64,000 nucleotides of DNA from Sweltsa coloradensis (taxonomy: Eukaryota > Arthropoda > Insecta > Plecoptera > Chloroperlidae): positions 186,001 to 250,000 of the forward strand of contig JAMZAV010000008.1 in NCBI GenBank assembly GCA_024449915.1, given 5' to 3'. How positions within the stretch are numbered: the stretch's first letter is position 1; each line of letters starts with the position of its first letter. Made by a program: the position numbers and the translations under genes. The notes beneath the pieces are model-generated. The model was not told the DNA's origin, did no database searches, and saw only the letters and a program-made list of their open reading frames with translations. Positions 37,584 to 51,636 of the stretch are shown here, in pieces.

Positions 37584-38071
37584 TGTCCGTCCGTCCGCGC
37601 GCGTGTCACGTCTTACAGTACAAACCGAACATGACCAACGATAAATTGCGGTATGATACAGAATTATTTTGTGAGTCAGGTGGTCAAGGAGACTTTGAGG
37701 TGTATTTACTAAATGACAACACTCGATCGACAGTGACAAGCGACAATAGTCTCCCGAAACGACAACTTTTGTGAACGCATCTGACTGCAACTATACAAGC
37801 TTATAAGCTATTAACAATAATTACACTGCACTTAACATGTTTAATGTCGTCTTTTAATGTTTCCTTAACGTAATAAACTAATGTAAGTAATTACTATTCA
37901 ATTTGGTATGATGAAAATTCGAGGTGGCAGTTCTCACTTACTCTTATCACTAAAGCTGTCGGTTTCGGTCGACTGTTGTCGCTTGTCGCTGTTGATCGAA
38001 TGTTGTCGCAATTAGTAAATAGACCCCCTAATCTCAATCAAACGTTGTTTGACCCGGCACCTCCACCAAAA
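37584..38071 (+). repeat. Core-repeat element interrupted by a MITE
   Basis: The left part is gtccgtccgtccgcgcgcgt, then gtgtcacgt. The right part is the core acccggcacctccaccaaaa at 38052-38071. The MITE at 37697-38028 sits between them. Confidence 0.6.
37697..38028. mobile_element. Second copy of the GGGGGTCTATTTAC MITE, nested in another repeat
   Basis: About 332 bp, inverted relative to 51291-51636. The right arm is well preserved (gtcgcttgtcgctgttgatc, agtaaatagaccccc). The left arm is more worn (gaggtgtatttactaaatga). It appears to interrupt a copy of the core repeat: a tccgtccgtccgcgcg block and a gtgtcacgt block lie to its left (37584 on), and the acccggcacctccaccaaaa core lies just to its right (38052-38071). 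Removing it leaves an element of about 156 bp, within the size range of uninterrupted copies. Confidence 0.75.
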
Positions 38072-38383
38072 ATATTAATATTGGAATATTTTTTATTGTT
38101 GCGGTAATACGTCAATTAAGTAGCTTCGCTTTCTTTTTTTATGTACTCTAATACCAGTGCTTTCTTGTTGTAACTAATAGTTAGTACGTTGGTGTTGTGC
38201 TGTTGCACTTTCTTTCAAACCGTTAGTAGTAAACATTCCCGATGCCGTTTGTATCTTAAATGTATGCGATTAGGGATTCAAGATCGCATGGGGTAAGTGT
38301 GGTTGTGGTCTGGGAGGGGGTTGTTTGATGGGTCGAGCTGGGCACACGGACGAAGGGGACATTGCTCGTGGTGACCGATCTTC

Positions 38384-38406
38384 GGGGGGGGGGGAGCTGG
38401 GGGGGG
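38384..38406 (+). repeat. Paired G runs
   Basis: Eleven G, then agct, then eight G. A candidate quadruplex-forming tract. Confidence 0.8.
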
Positions 38407-41400
38407 ATGAGTAAATTAAGTGATGTTAACCTGATGGTGGAAGATATTAGATCGAATCACACTTGAAACTCCTCAAATGATTACGTGTTGAGGGTAGCAC
38501 ATAAAAAAGACGTTTGTCTCAACTGCTAGCTTGAAGGTGAGAATTGAGATGCGCTAGGGAAGAAACCAATCAAATGTTAGTGTCTATAACTTCTTCAGAT
38601 CGTCCCCGTAAATAATAACAGTGATAATGGTTGCCGAGTCCGGTGGAGAGAAAGAGAGAAAGAGAGAGGGTTGAGGGGAGTGGGGAGGAGACGTTTATTA
38701 TTTCAATAGTAGTCTTCCTTTTCTAAATGCTTTTTGGGTTTGAACGGCTTATTAAAAAAGTGTGAATTTATAAACTTAATTATTTATTCAATGTTTATTC
38801 AAATCAGTTATAGAAATTAGAAACAGTTGTAGAAAGACATAAACTGTATTAAAAAACTTTTCCATTGAAATGCCAGATTGTAGAGTACACAACAATTTTA
38901 TCTCTTCTTCAAATTACTAACTATTTAAGTAGGGTGTTAGGTTTGTTGTGAAGCAAATGTCCAAGGCTATTTAAAAGGACTCAATTTCGAGCATTCACAT
39001 AAACTACTGAAGTATATTTGCTAACAAAAAAATTACTGCACAGAACAAAAAGACCATACGAATGCATTTTTTACAATTCTATTTATATCTTGAACGATGT
39101 AAATTGAATATTAAATAACAACACAAGAATTGGAGTTGCAAATGTGTTCACTTTCATTTGAACAATGTCACGTTTGTAAATGATCTGCGGTTTGCGCCTA
39201 ACTCGCTGACGTGAACCACTCCCCGCGGTCTTTGATATGCAAACAACGCCACTATTTGCCTCTACCTAGAGCAACGAATATTAAAAGAGTTATCAAAGAG
39301 GTGCTTAAGCATGCTAATATTTGTAGGGAGTGTACTGCCGTGATTTATGTGAAAACTTAGGTTCTAATAATGGGATGAGAGACTTTCCACATACTTCGTT
39401 CGGGAGGCGCTTCTACCGCCAGCGAGCCTACATGAGGCATGCACAAAAACCAAGGCCGAGGACCAACTTAGTTAGTACAGAATTCTTGAGGTTGACAACA
39501 TATTTAAATGTTTCAGTCAGGAATTACCTCCCCCTCATTCCAAGCGACATTTTTGAGTCGTGTTATTTTGTTATGTGAGGGTTGGTACTAGGGTTAAGTC
39601 TGTGTGCACGTGGTGACAGCAAGAGTGAACTTGTTTCGTAAAGTTCTCGCGTTTCACCATCCCTCATATGTATTTACCACTTAAAATTGACATAATATGC
39701 AAGAAAGTTAATCCTAAATGTTCATATTGAGTTTCTATTAAGAATTTGGTAACACAAATTGATAAAAACAAGTATGTTATTCATATAACTTATTTAACTT
39801 CTACCACTATACTGTCACTCTATTATTTGTATCTACATACGGATTTGACCATTACATTATGAGAAAAGAAAATGTCAAAATTATCAATATGCAATGAAAA
39901 AACATTGTCACTATGGTGGTCACTTTGAAAAAAGGACGTTTTTAATAATCTGTAATTACTCACCCCACTTATTAAACATGCAAGCTTTAGAATAATAATA
40001 AACAATACATGGTTATCAAATATACTTTGCATTAATTCTGGAAGCCGGCGACAGTCTAAGGGTAAGGTATTCCTAAAAAAATTCCCTCATTTTAGACCTC
40101 GATAGCAGGAATCTTTCCTCACTTCACTAAGAGCTGTCAAGCTGTTTGACAGGATGTTATGATCCGTTCCGAGGGGAATAATTATGATTAGCTTAGACTT
40201 TGCCATACATCGCAACTCAGTGGGGCGTCGAGAAACACTTAGCTATGGAAATACACCAACCACTAAGAAGGAGTATTAACAAGGAAATTGTCACTTTGGT
40301 AATAAAATCTTGCGATCATTAGTTGTGCATAATCTGAATTGAATTACGTATGACTAACAGTGGTGAGTATAATTATTTTAATATCTTTATAAACAAGTAT
40401 TTTTAATCATGATTAAATCAATTATCATAAAAATAAGAGCAACTTTAATAGTCTGGGTGTGAAATATTTATGTAAGATATAATATTGATGAGTTATGAAC
40501 ACATTTCAGGTACAAGAATGACATATTGTCAATACATATTTGTTTTATTGGAAGAACGGGCGCACGTGCTCCTTGAAATCTACCCCGCGTATCCCGACAT
40601 TCATCAATATTGTTTTCGTTCCCCGTGTGATCAATGACCATGCGAATATGCCACAATTAGCTATTGAGCTTTCATGCGCTCGTTACCGAACCTCCTCCGA
40701 TATAACCGACTGGAATCAGCACAAATCACCCATGATGGGCGTTTTTATGCTTCGTTAAGTAGCACACAGTGTATTATTGTCCACATAAAGTGCTGAACTA
40801 TACAAATGGGAAATGTCCAGTTAAATGGGAATTTCTATCCGGCTCATCTTTATAAAAATGAAATCGTGTTTGTATAAATCTGAAATGATGAGCTTCTCCT
40901 TCAGTAAAACAATCGTATCAGACTAAAATTGCTCAAAATATCTAACAATTTATAACGAGTAGATGGATAGAATCGGCAATCGACTCATTTGGACACAAAT
41001 TTTGAAGAAGTTCAACACGATTTTGAGTAAACACCTTATAGTTCGAAATTTGGAAATTAATAATTAAACGAAATTAAATAATTTTACAGTATTCTTCTTA
41101 AATACTATTTATATTACACCTTTTATCACATTATACTAGAGAGATGGCGATTTGTAAGAGCACATTCAATGAAATCTTGCACAGGCATACTTTTTACTTT
41201 CTGTGCAATAAGACCTGAATATTTTGGCACTAATAACCTGAGTGTTGTGTGCCCTTAATCCCGAAAAACTAACTAAATATAGTACAATAGTAAATTTAGT
41301 GTCGTATCATTTTTCAACACAATTTTTGTATCGATTGTTTTTCAATTAAGTGTTATTGGATAATAATTAAAAATATAGCTGTCGAAAAATGCATATAAAT

Positions 41401-41984
41401 ATATTTAAAACGTATAGGATAAAACGATTTTTTTTTAAGGAGAACAGTTTTGTGAACCGTCTGTGTCGGGTGAGAACTTTCTTCGCAAATAAAACTCAAA
41501 TATCTCATTTCTACGAGTTCATTTCTTTCTTAACTTCACGAAAGTTTTTATCTGGTAATTGAATAAAATAAGCCTGAAGCGCGTGTCGTTCTTGATCGCT
41601 ATTAAAGGTTTTAACGAAGGCGCAGCTCATGACCTATTTCAGTGCACGTCTTAATTAATATACTTGGAGGAAAAGCGACGTAACTCAATTTCACATTAAA
41701 TTACACTTATTTATACACTTAAGTGTAACTAGAATAAGTCAACCACTTTATAAAACAAACTCGCGTTGGTATTTAGAACATAGTTTCTTTCCCTCTCAAT
41801 ATCAGCTAATAAACCGCGCTATGACTCCAGTATCTAACACCGTTCATCATCGTTCTGTAACGAAGTCAGTGCATTTAAAAGTAAACAGTTTTGAACGGAG
41901 TTGTTTTCCTGATATTTCAACCGTTCAATGATCTTAAATACACATAGCGTAATTTCCATAATTTCATGTGGTTTTAGCGTCTCT

Positions 41985-42050
41985 GCTTCCAATACAGCAG
42001 GTCCAGGGTTCGATTCCCCCTAAAGTTTGGACTTAAGTCCATCAGTTCTT
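41985..42050 (+). repeat. tRNA-derived fragment
   Basis: A B-box-like ccagggttcgattcccc lies after gcgtctctgcttcc and is followed by ggacttaagtcc, a 12-bp palindrome. Too degraded to be a tRNA gene. Confidence 0.35.
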
Positions 42051-44410
42051 GTCTTAGGAATTTGTAAACGGTGACTTTGGAACCGTCCTAGCAACGAGGC
42101 ACACAATAAATTTCAACTTGTTCTGAATCGGCCTTGTTGATTTGATTCTGGCGTTGATCTGCGGGTGTTCGCACTGTCAATACAACTGATTGCTATATTT
42201 CCTATTAAAAATATCGATCTTTGGTTCGTTATCGCTCACTCGTCGATTGCGTCGGGCCTACAGGGTTGGCTTGGTCGCTTTGGTTTACTGTCCCCCACTA
42301 AAAATCAGTTATATGACTGAGTGGGTAGACTCTAAATACGAATTTATTTTATTTTATTTATACTCTTCATAAAATATATAAAATATGTTACTTTTATCAT
42401 ATTATCCAAAATACTTATTCACAATGATACCAATTAAAGACGTACATTTATTTGATCGTTGACAAATCAATTAATTGTCTGTATTGCGTATTGTCCATGG
42501 AAATATCTGCAACGCTTGCACACGGGATGGGGTGTGGATTGTGGCTTATGGAATGTAGGTCTACGAGCCCTATCAAACGCCACACGCTAACCAAATGACT
42601 AGACCCCCACGAGCTAAGCGTACAAAACATCCCAATTCATTCGCCACGTCTGCTATTTATTACCCTCACCTAAACTCGGCGTCACTTAGCAATTCCACAC
42701 TGGTTTTTACTACCACTACATTCACAATGCGCTTCCAGGCTTACCAAATCACTGGGCTAGATTAACCAATGTTGATGAACTCATCTTAAAGAAGATGGGC
42801 GATTCGTCTTATCCAAAGATCGCAAAGCTAAGAAACTTATAATTTCATGTTTACATATTGTCAAGTAATTCTTTCGTCAGCTCTCTGTTGGTACGTTTTT
42901 TAATAATTTCACTAAATGTGTTGTATGATTAACACACCGTAAAGTAAAGCATTTTATTCAGTTAACCTTAATAAACGTATTTTGGACATAATCAAGTGGT
43001 ATGCTCACAGTTACCATTTATGCGCAAACAGTGAACGCAGAAATTAATGATTAATTATACATGGAAATAACCACGTTAAATACCGTGGGATGATTGACGT
43101 GTTCAAACTATGTGGCGGAATTACGTAAAATATTCTCATGAGTTGAGTTACCATAAGAGCTATTCAAAGTTATCATGTGAAAACTAAACGCTGTATTAGT
43201 GTACACTCTGCTCTACAAAATAAACCAACGTAACTTTTATCTTAATATGACTGAGGCAATAGTGTCTGTTATTGTATGATATAAATCTATAGCAATTTTA
43301 TGTACGATTGCACTTGTGTTCCATGCAAGCAGTAATGTATTTGTATATAATGTAATTTTAAACAATAGTTTATCAAATGATGTTATGTTTCTAATTTGTT
43401 AGGTGAGTGTACAATTGCGCAATTCTTTTCTTCAAATGAATGCATAATTTTCAATTTTTCAAATATGATACAAGTTGTATATTATTGTTGTTCAATTAAA
43501 GGTACAACTTCGGACTTTCGAAGGACCTTCTTCACAAGTAGGTTTAAATGCGGAATGCAAGCATTTAATCTGGGACACATTTTTACCTCTTATTTTCACC
43601 ATTAAAATATGAAAATCAGGAGATTTTTTGGAAAGGATATGTACGCATCGCATGCACTATCAGAGTAAATTTTAAGAATATTGCTTAGTTGTTGAATTAG
43701 CAGGTCATAATTAAACCAAAAAGGATTCAATTTGAAGTAATTTATTATTATTATAAAATATTTAAATTTCTCGCATGTACATACCTATCCTCGTCAACCT
43801 TCAAAATCTTAAAACAAAATGGGTAAAATTTAAGGCCAAAACTTGTCTAGAATGTATTAAAATTTTCTGGATTTCGTTATGAAGCTATTATCAAACAGAT
43901 ATTCAAGACCGTAAAAAGAAATTGGCCCAAGCTCACCCAACAGTCTTAATATACACCTCACTGTTACGAAGGAGCAAAAGTCAACGTTTTGTTGTAAATT
44001 GTTTGCTGCAAAGTTACTTCTTAACTTACAAAACCCCAGCCGGTACTGGAAACTGAACACTAGACCTAACTCAATTAAATCAAGAAAACATCCAAGTGAC
44101 AGAGTCACTAAATAACATATTGGACAGCTACTAAGGGTAGCATGGATGTAGATCTCCTTTTTGTTCGAAGTGTCAATTCTATTAGGACAGTTGGTATGCT
44201 TAATGGTTAAATTACATTTAACAGGTCCTCAGCACAGTATCGTGTAGTTAATGGGTTGTTTGTAGCAGGAGAGAAGGAAGCGAGTGATGCAAAGAACAGA
44301 TTCAGTGTTAGAAGGAATTTGCCACGTCTGTGTGCTACTGTTAATGGCTCTCGACGTTACCCGTGTGATGCATTAAGACCGACCAGGGAGTGGGTGGACA
44401 CGGCACTCTC

Positions 44411-44444
44411 CACACGCACACGCACACGCACACGCACACGCACA
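44411..44444 (+). repeat. (CACACG)n microsatellite
   Basis: About five and a half CACACG units in the run cacacgcacacgcacacg and onward. Confidence 0.9.
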
Positions 44445-45623
44445 AACCAAAACAAATGCCAATAAACTTATTTTATAATAACGGAAGAAGATGAAGAAAA
44501 CTTGAATTGAAAAAATAATTACTTGCAATATTGGAATAATCCTTACAATCGAGATAATATTATTGAAATATTAGTGCATACACATTACATCACGAAATGG
44601 CAATAATGTAAAGCTCAGAAGATTGGCACAGATACCTGTAGCCTATATTTGATAGATACTATTTCAAAAATCATCAAAACCTGTCTCTAAAATGTTACAT
44701 CACAAAAAAGCTTAGCTGCAAGTGCTCTATAACGTATTGCTTGCAGCGGATACAGAAGGTAAATATACCAACGCAGGGAGTAAATGATTTTTTGTGCTTT
44801 GTGTATAAAATGTAAAGTTATAAACATGGTCATTTTCAATTCATGTTTACCAGAACACGTAAAGCAAACATACTAACAACGTGATACATGCCATTGGCAA
44901 TGGGTTTCACAACTCATGGCCTTATCATTCAAGCATTTACACAGCGTACAACACACCGACTAAAAATCTAAAGTCAAGCTATGAACGAATCCGTAAAGGT
45001 GTGCTATAAAGTCACTCTTTGACACACAGACGCATCGAACTAATTTCAGACAAAAAGTATTTACTATTTGTGGATTTAAAACCAATAAAACATCCCCATA
45101 CCAATCAACTTCCATTTGCACAGTGGAGTCATTGCTGGGGCACAGAAACCAAAACTAGGAAATATATTTATTTGGAATGGTGGAGATGTCGCATACGAAA
45201 AAACCAGAACGAAGGTTACTTTGTACAAGTTTTTGGCGATATCAAATAAGAAACTTACTCGATAAACTACGTGTAAAAGTCTTTGGAAGTGTCACGTATA
45301 TAAACAGCGAATAAATAATAAGATAACAGTTGGAAATGTCCTATTATTTGTATTTTTAAAAATATTTTATGAACGTTAATTAATTATCCAATGAAATCAT
45401 GTAAATAAAATTGATATGAACTGTTGATAAGTAATTGTAACTAAGTAGGCCAAATTGACGAAGATCTTCCAATAATTGAAAAACAATAGAATCTCTTATT
45501 AAAATATCTAAAGTAATATTAGATCAATTTTATTTGTTAAAGTCATTTCAAGTAATAAGTTGCTAACCAATAACTTTGTTTAATTTTAGCTAAATTATCC
45601 TTAGTTAACATAACTATTAAAAT

Positions 45624-45860
45624 CATATTTGGTGGAGGGGCCGGGTCAGCTAACCTAATAACGTGAGCCATAGATGGTTATACCCCATGAAGTTAATATC
45701 GTTAACGCTTATATAAGTTGCCAGACAATTGTTTATCATTGTTTTTCGTTTAACACTTCATGGAAAATATGATGAGCATATTTGGTGGAGGGGCCGGGTC
45801 AGCTAGGCTAATATCACGCGTCATAGATTGCTTTACCTCCTGAAGTTAATAACAGCGATG
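45624..45860 (+). repeat. 153-bp tandem duplication containing two core motifs
   Basis: Units start catatttggtggaggggccg at 45624 and 45777. Both carry the same core variant (gaggggccggg, G for T), followed by tcagcta, a diverged block and tgaagttaata. The shared variant shows that the two cores arose by local duplication, not by separate insertions. Confidence 0.8.
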
Positions 45861-48800
45861 CCTAGTTAGCAGAATAAGAATAAATTGGTAAATCACTGTT
45901 GGCTAAGACTAATCTTCGCTTCCTACTTTGGGTACGGCCGTACCATTACTTGTTATGATAGCCATCTATCTCTTGCAAAACTTAAACTACCAATAAGACC
46001 CCTATTTCTTATATTCGGGAAGAAATTACTAACAAATTTAATTGTTATATGAAGGTAATGAAAGTGCTATGTTGTATTGATGGTCTTTAAAGAATTCATT
46101 ACTCTTGACACATCTGTATTTTCGTACACACTTTCCCAACAACCCCCCTTTTGGAACAAGCTTAAGATTCACGTAATGCTTCATCGAGCCTCTTGCTCGT
46201 TCGCGACGACTTTATGCTTGTATCTCAGCTACAGAAGAGAATTTTACTGTTTATTGATGTGACAGTGATTTTCCTTTTGTTATTTCGGTTTGCATGGCGT
46301 TTATTGGGAAACGTTCAAGTAGCAAAGCAAGTTACAATCAATATTTCAAAATGAGAGACAAAACAAGAGGGAACGTTCTAATAAGCTAGGGATATAGCAG
46401 GTTACGCAATCAAAACAAATACCACATCTCTAACGACAATGAATTAATCTTGACTTCTATAATAGAGATATGAGTATAAAGTCAGAGTGTAAGTACCAAT
46501 CAAACAATAAAGCATAATTTTGACATACAAAACTCGCAAACCACAATTTCCAATTCTTTCAAATTCTAATATTTTTTGTAAAAACTTATTAAATCAAATT
46601 TTTTTTTTTGTTCTTTTTTGAAACGAGTTCATTTTGTCCGATGACCAATAAATTATATGAAGCGAGGCATATGTGGTAACATATACAAGTGACGTATCCA
46701 AACTCCTCCAATTGGAGGAAAGCACATGTCACTACAACATTATTACCATTGAAAATTTCACTACAAGCATAACAACAAATTGAAGATAAATGTTCTCTCT
46801 CTTTACAAAGAAAGTATATGGCCAGTAGAGCATAAATGGTTTAAGTGTTAGACGTGTTGAGTACCAGACTTAAAAAACAGCATTACTACGCGGGCGCTAA
46901 TCTGCTTTCAATACAGGGAGGAGGGGAGGGGGGGGGAGTCTCGAGCAGGATCTAACGTAATTTGGTGTTTTAGTAGTGTTCGATCGTTAGAATAAAATAG
47001 ATGGAATACATCTATTTCCACGGTTACCATAACGTGGATCCTCAAACTCATAAAACGCTTTTATACAACTTGGAATATAAACATTATAAATGAAGTTACT
47101 TCCGACACCGCACTGAAGGCCTTATGGCTAAGAGAATCTTATCAATATGCTTCTTCTCTTTCCGCGAAAAAATGCTTAGAGTGAGACAGTCTTTGATAAA
47201 AATATGATAGCTAATTACGGTGCTATAAATATATTAATGTACACTCACTAATAATTTTATGTATTGTTTTAGTTTGGCTTTTATTACATTTTACTGTAAG
47301 TGAAAAAATTATGCAGAAAGGGGAGCTCGTTAAAATAAATGATCTATTATTTTATTATTAAAATTTTTTGTTTTTTGTAGGGCCTAAATGTAAAATTTTT
47401 CGATTTCTTGTAAATCTATAATGGCAAAGTTACACGTATACTGCCCTGTTAATTATGGTAAAAATAATACAACAAATAATTTTATAATCATATTGAGAAT
47501 GCATTCGAGATATAAATTAGTTAATAACACAACCAGAAATAAAAATGATTGTAAAATATGTGTTTTAATGAGCGAGGTAATGAATGATATGCAAAATAGA
47601 GTTTTTTAGTTGAACATTTCATCGATCGCTACAGCAATAGTTGATTGATGTTGTGCGTACATCACATTCAAAGTAGTTATATGTTCAGATAGTAGAGGAA
47701 TAATAAATAAGTCAAGCTCAATGACTTGAAATTAGGACCTGCAAAAAAGATTACTAATTACGTGCCTTAAGGTTGCCACGTTCTCGAGGACTAAACGTTT
47801 TGAATGTGTTATTGTTTTTTATTTTTATTTTATTTTAACATTCAAAATATAAGAAAAGAAATAAAGAAACCCGAAAAAGAGGATTCGTTTTCGTTGAATT
47901 TACTCATTTTACAAACTTGCGTTGAAGCGCACAGCCGTGAAATGATGTTAGCGTGAAGTATTATATTTTGTCGAGGACCTACCTCTTTCAACAACAAGAC
48001 AAATAAATAAAACATAATATCTTAAACCATTAATTATAAGTAAAATATTATAGTCTTAAAATAATTGTGCTACTGTAACAAATCAACTTTTCATAAAAAA
48101 TCTTATGTAATACAATACATGGTGAAAATTTCATTAATGTAATACAAAAAAAATTCTCTAATATTTAACCCAAATTAAACATGTGCGCTTGTAAAATTCA
48201 TTATGTTCTATCATCATATGAAAGTGAAATATACATTTTAGCAGTTGTATCCAGAACGCATGCGACCACACAATAAACAAATTTACTATATATTTTAGCA
48301 GTAAGCAGTTGGAGCCTTTTTTTTGGTTTTTATATTTTAATCGAGATTAGAAATGTTGTTACAAATTATATATCCTAAATCTGTTGAACAGTTTCAGATA
48401 AATCAGGAAAACGCTAGGACAATGTTTTTATCTGTGTTGGACCACTAACCAATTCGTTTAAGTGGTTGGTAGAAGCATAAAATTTGTCTAAATGTGGTTT
48501 AGCCCATTAGGTACTACCAACATGCGAAGAAAAATGTTTTCCTTCTGTTTTCAAATATGTATTATAAAATTATTCTCTCTATATGCTCCTTTATCGGTAT
48601 AGTGTGAGGAATGTCTATCCAAAAAAACTGTATCTGTTAGGTTAATACCACAAGTAGTACAATAGTGAAGAACGTTAATCTAGCATGAATGAAAACATGA
48701 AAATATCACTCATACACCATTCCCCGGTAGTTTGATTTAGACCAGCGGCAACCCCGATAGAGCGACGTATCCTTGCGCTGAGCCAAGTCAACATCTTCAT

Positions 48801-51036
48801 TCCATTCCCCGGGTTCATTTGCGTATACACTTGACAGTACATATTTATCACCCTCTATAGCATTTTTACTTACTTCAATCTCCTTCTAGAGGCAGTAATT
48901 GTTTTATTTTCAACAATAATTTCCACCGTCGTACTAAACACAAAATAGTAATTTCCGGCATAGCCGTAAGGATTCCGTAATAAAAATTACGCAGTAAACC
49001 GCAAAGCTCTTGTAATAAACATTTGATGGCCTACGGCAAAAACACATCCAGTGAAAAAAAGGATACTGGGTGTTTTTCTGCCCACTTGATTGAAAAACAA
49101 TTTTATCACTTCTCGAATATCACTATCAACACTATTAACGACGCATCTTCAAAATACTTGTCTAATAACTGAAACAGATCTACATTCTCGTTACTGTTTT
49201 CATTTCAATTGTAATTAGGTTGTAAATACGTTCAATATTATCCAGCGTTTTGACACTTAATCTTATTTGCTTCAGGATGATGTTATGGATGAGGAGCTGA
49301 TAAGAACGATTATTTAAGGATAGTGTTAAAACGGTGCTTTTTATCAACATTATCCTTCAATCTTTGTCAGGCTACAAATCATATTCATGTCGTAACTGAA
49401 ACGTTTTCACTGACTCATGTGATATTATTTCATCACTTAACTGCATTCGAATAACCTAATAACGGGAATATTGTTTTGTAGAAGAGGGATTCCACTTATT
49501 TATTAGAATGCAGCCAAATCAAGTGCAGGTCTTCACCGGTTTCTACAACGATGCATTCATTTAAAAGGGGATCTATTAGCTAATTTAAGATATTGTTCAT
49601 AGTGTTTGCAATATAATGTCCGACGTTTTGAAAAAAGCAATATTAAGGTCTGTTCGTGTCCTCACATTCGTCAATTTGGTACTTGTTGAAAAATGGGTTT
49701 ATAATCGGTTTGATTGAGTTACTTAAGGCAGCTTCAATGACACTTATTAGCAATTCGACGGTAAACTTACAGAGAAATATTTTTAACGACTTCACCTTTA
49801 TTTGTTTAAACATTTCACAAATTATTTTAAATTAAAGATTTGAGTATTATTTCTATCAAAAGGGCCTTGCACTAGGAGGGCCGCATTGTAAATAGCAGTG
49901 TTCGGACGCCTACAAAGTAAAGCATGTATATTAAATGTCCCTCATGGACAGTATGGCCAGTATCATAACATCAGCACTCAAAAATATTCAAGTACATCGT
50001 CATACAGCAACCAACTACACAGTGTGCTCTTCGTTATACAAGCAAACCAAGTGAACCGTTTAAAATCATTTCACGGTTTCACAAGCTCCGAGCGACTAGA
50101 TTTATTCCCTTGTAACAGTCTTTTTAGCGGTGGCCATTCCACTCAACACCACTTTTAAAAACAAGTGCAATTGTTAAAGCACATGCGAATGCAACATATG
50201 GCCATGTGAAATTTCATATGACAGGATAATGAAGTCATCCGCAAATGGACAAGTCTTGTTTATATCCTAATTGGGAAACAATGCACGAGTAATGAGATTC
50301 AACTAACTGTAAGTAGGATTAACGTAATAGAATGATTATCTTGTTTTGGTAGCGTTAGGTTTTTTTTTGTACTTTTCACCGGAACAAACAATGGGGATCT
50401 AACCAGTTATTGGGGGTAAACAATCACGCTTACAATTTAATTGAATCAACTCTAATTACCAATATTATATGCTCAGCCACCCACATTTGCTACGAAATAG
50501 AACATGTAAATACGTTAAATTGATACATTACAAACTGAAATACAGAAGTTTCTGGTGCAAGAGTATTTATTATGTATTGTAAGAAAAGTAATGTTTTGCT
50601 GTAAGACTGCGTGTGATTTAATAATAAAATTTTATTACCGGATTTTCTCTAGGATTTCACCTAGCTTTATCAACGTTTAGAACAAAAACTTTTTTTTTTT
50701 TTACATTTTTGTAAGTTTACTGAAGATCCACTTTAACATAATGGTGGGACTTTTTCTGTCGTGCCTTTAACATATTGTATACGAGCTGACATTTCCATAT
50801 GGCAGAGTAATACCATGTGCGTTTGAACTCTTTGTCAGAAGAGTGCATAGAGCACAAGAGATAAATATTTTGCTAAATAAAGATTTGTATTTTATTAGCT
50901 ACTTACGTAAGCTTAAAAATATTGAACTTATTATCAATTGTTTAATGATCATAATGATTACACAAGTACGGGTAATGTAGTACAAAATAAAGAGCAAAGC
51001 TACTTTTAAATCAGATTGCAGAAGAAGAAAACGCAG

Positions 51037-51200
51037 TTTTGGTGGAGGTGCCGGGTTAGGTTATTTTCTTTCTTTAGATGACAATCTGTATCATTCTCGT
51101 TGAAGGGTAATAACAAGAGGAAAACCGCAATATGTCAATCAGAGGTAATATTCGGTTATTATCGTGAGACATGACACATGCACTGGAGGGTGGACGGACA
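51037..51200 (-). repeat. Core-repeat element
   Basis: The plus strand starts with the core complement ttttggtggaggtgccgggt (51037-51056) and ends near cgtgagacatgacacatgca and gtggacggacag. It lies 90 bp from the MITE at 51291. Confidence 0.5.
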
Positions 51201-51290
51201 GTAAAGCCACACACAGGGAAAAGTCACTCCAGAAAACAAATCAAATCAAAATATTATTATACAACTCTTTTTAAAGTATTTTGGGAAAAC

Positions 51291-51636
51291 GGGGGTCTAT
51301 TTACTAAAAGTGACAGCGACAGCGACAAGCGACAATAGTCGACCGAAACGACAACTTTAGTGAGAGGAGCAAGTGAGAACTGCCACCTCGAATTTTCATC
51401 ATACCAAATTAAATAGTAATTACTTACATTTACTGTATGTAGTTCTTTATTTCGTGAAGGAAACATTGGCAGACAGCATAAGAAATTATAAATGTGTAAT
51501 TGTTGCCAATACACAGCTTATAAGCTTGTATTGCTGCAGTCAGATAAGTGACTATTGTCACTAAAGTTGTCGTTACGGTCGACTATTGTCGCTTGTCGCT
51601 GTCGATCGGCTGTTGTCACTTTGTAAATAGACCCCC
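51291..51636. mobile_element. MITE with long inverted repeats, GGGGGTCTATTTAC ends
   Basis: A 346-bp element. The left end begins gggggtctatttac and continues through gacagcgacaagcgacaata and cgaccgaaacgacaac. The right end is its reverse complement (gtcgcttgtcgctgtcgatc, then gtaaatagaccccc). The inverted arms are roughly 65-75 bp. The inner sequence has no credible ORF. A second copy lies at 37697-38028 in the opposite orientation, as shown by the order of the inner blocks (ctgccacctcgaattttcat here, its reverse complement there). No clear target-site duplication could be fixed. Confidence 0.8.
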
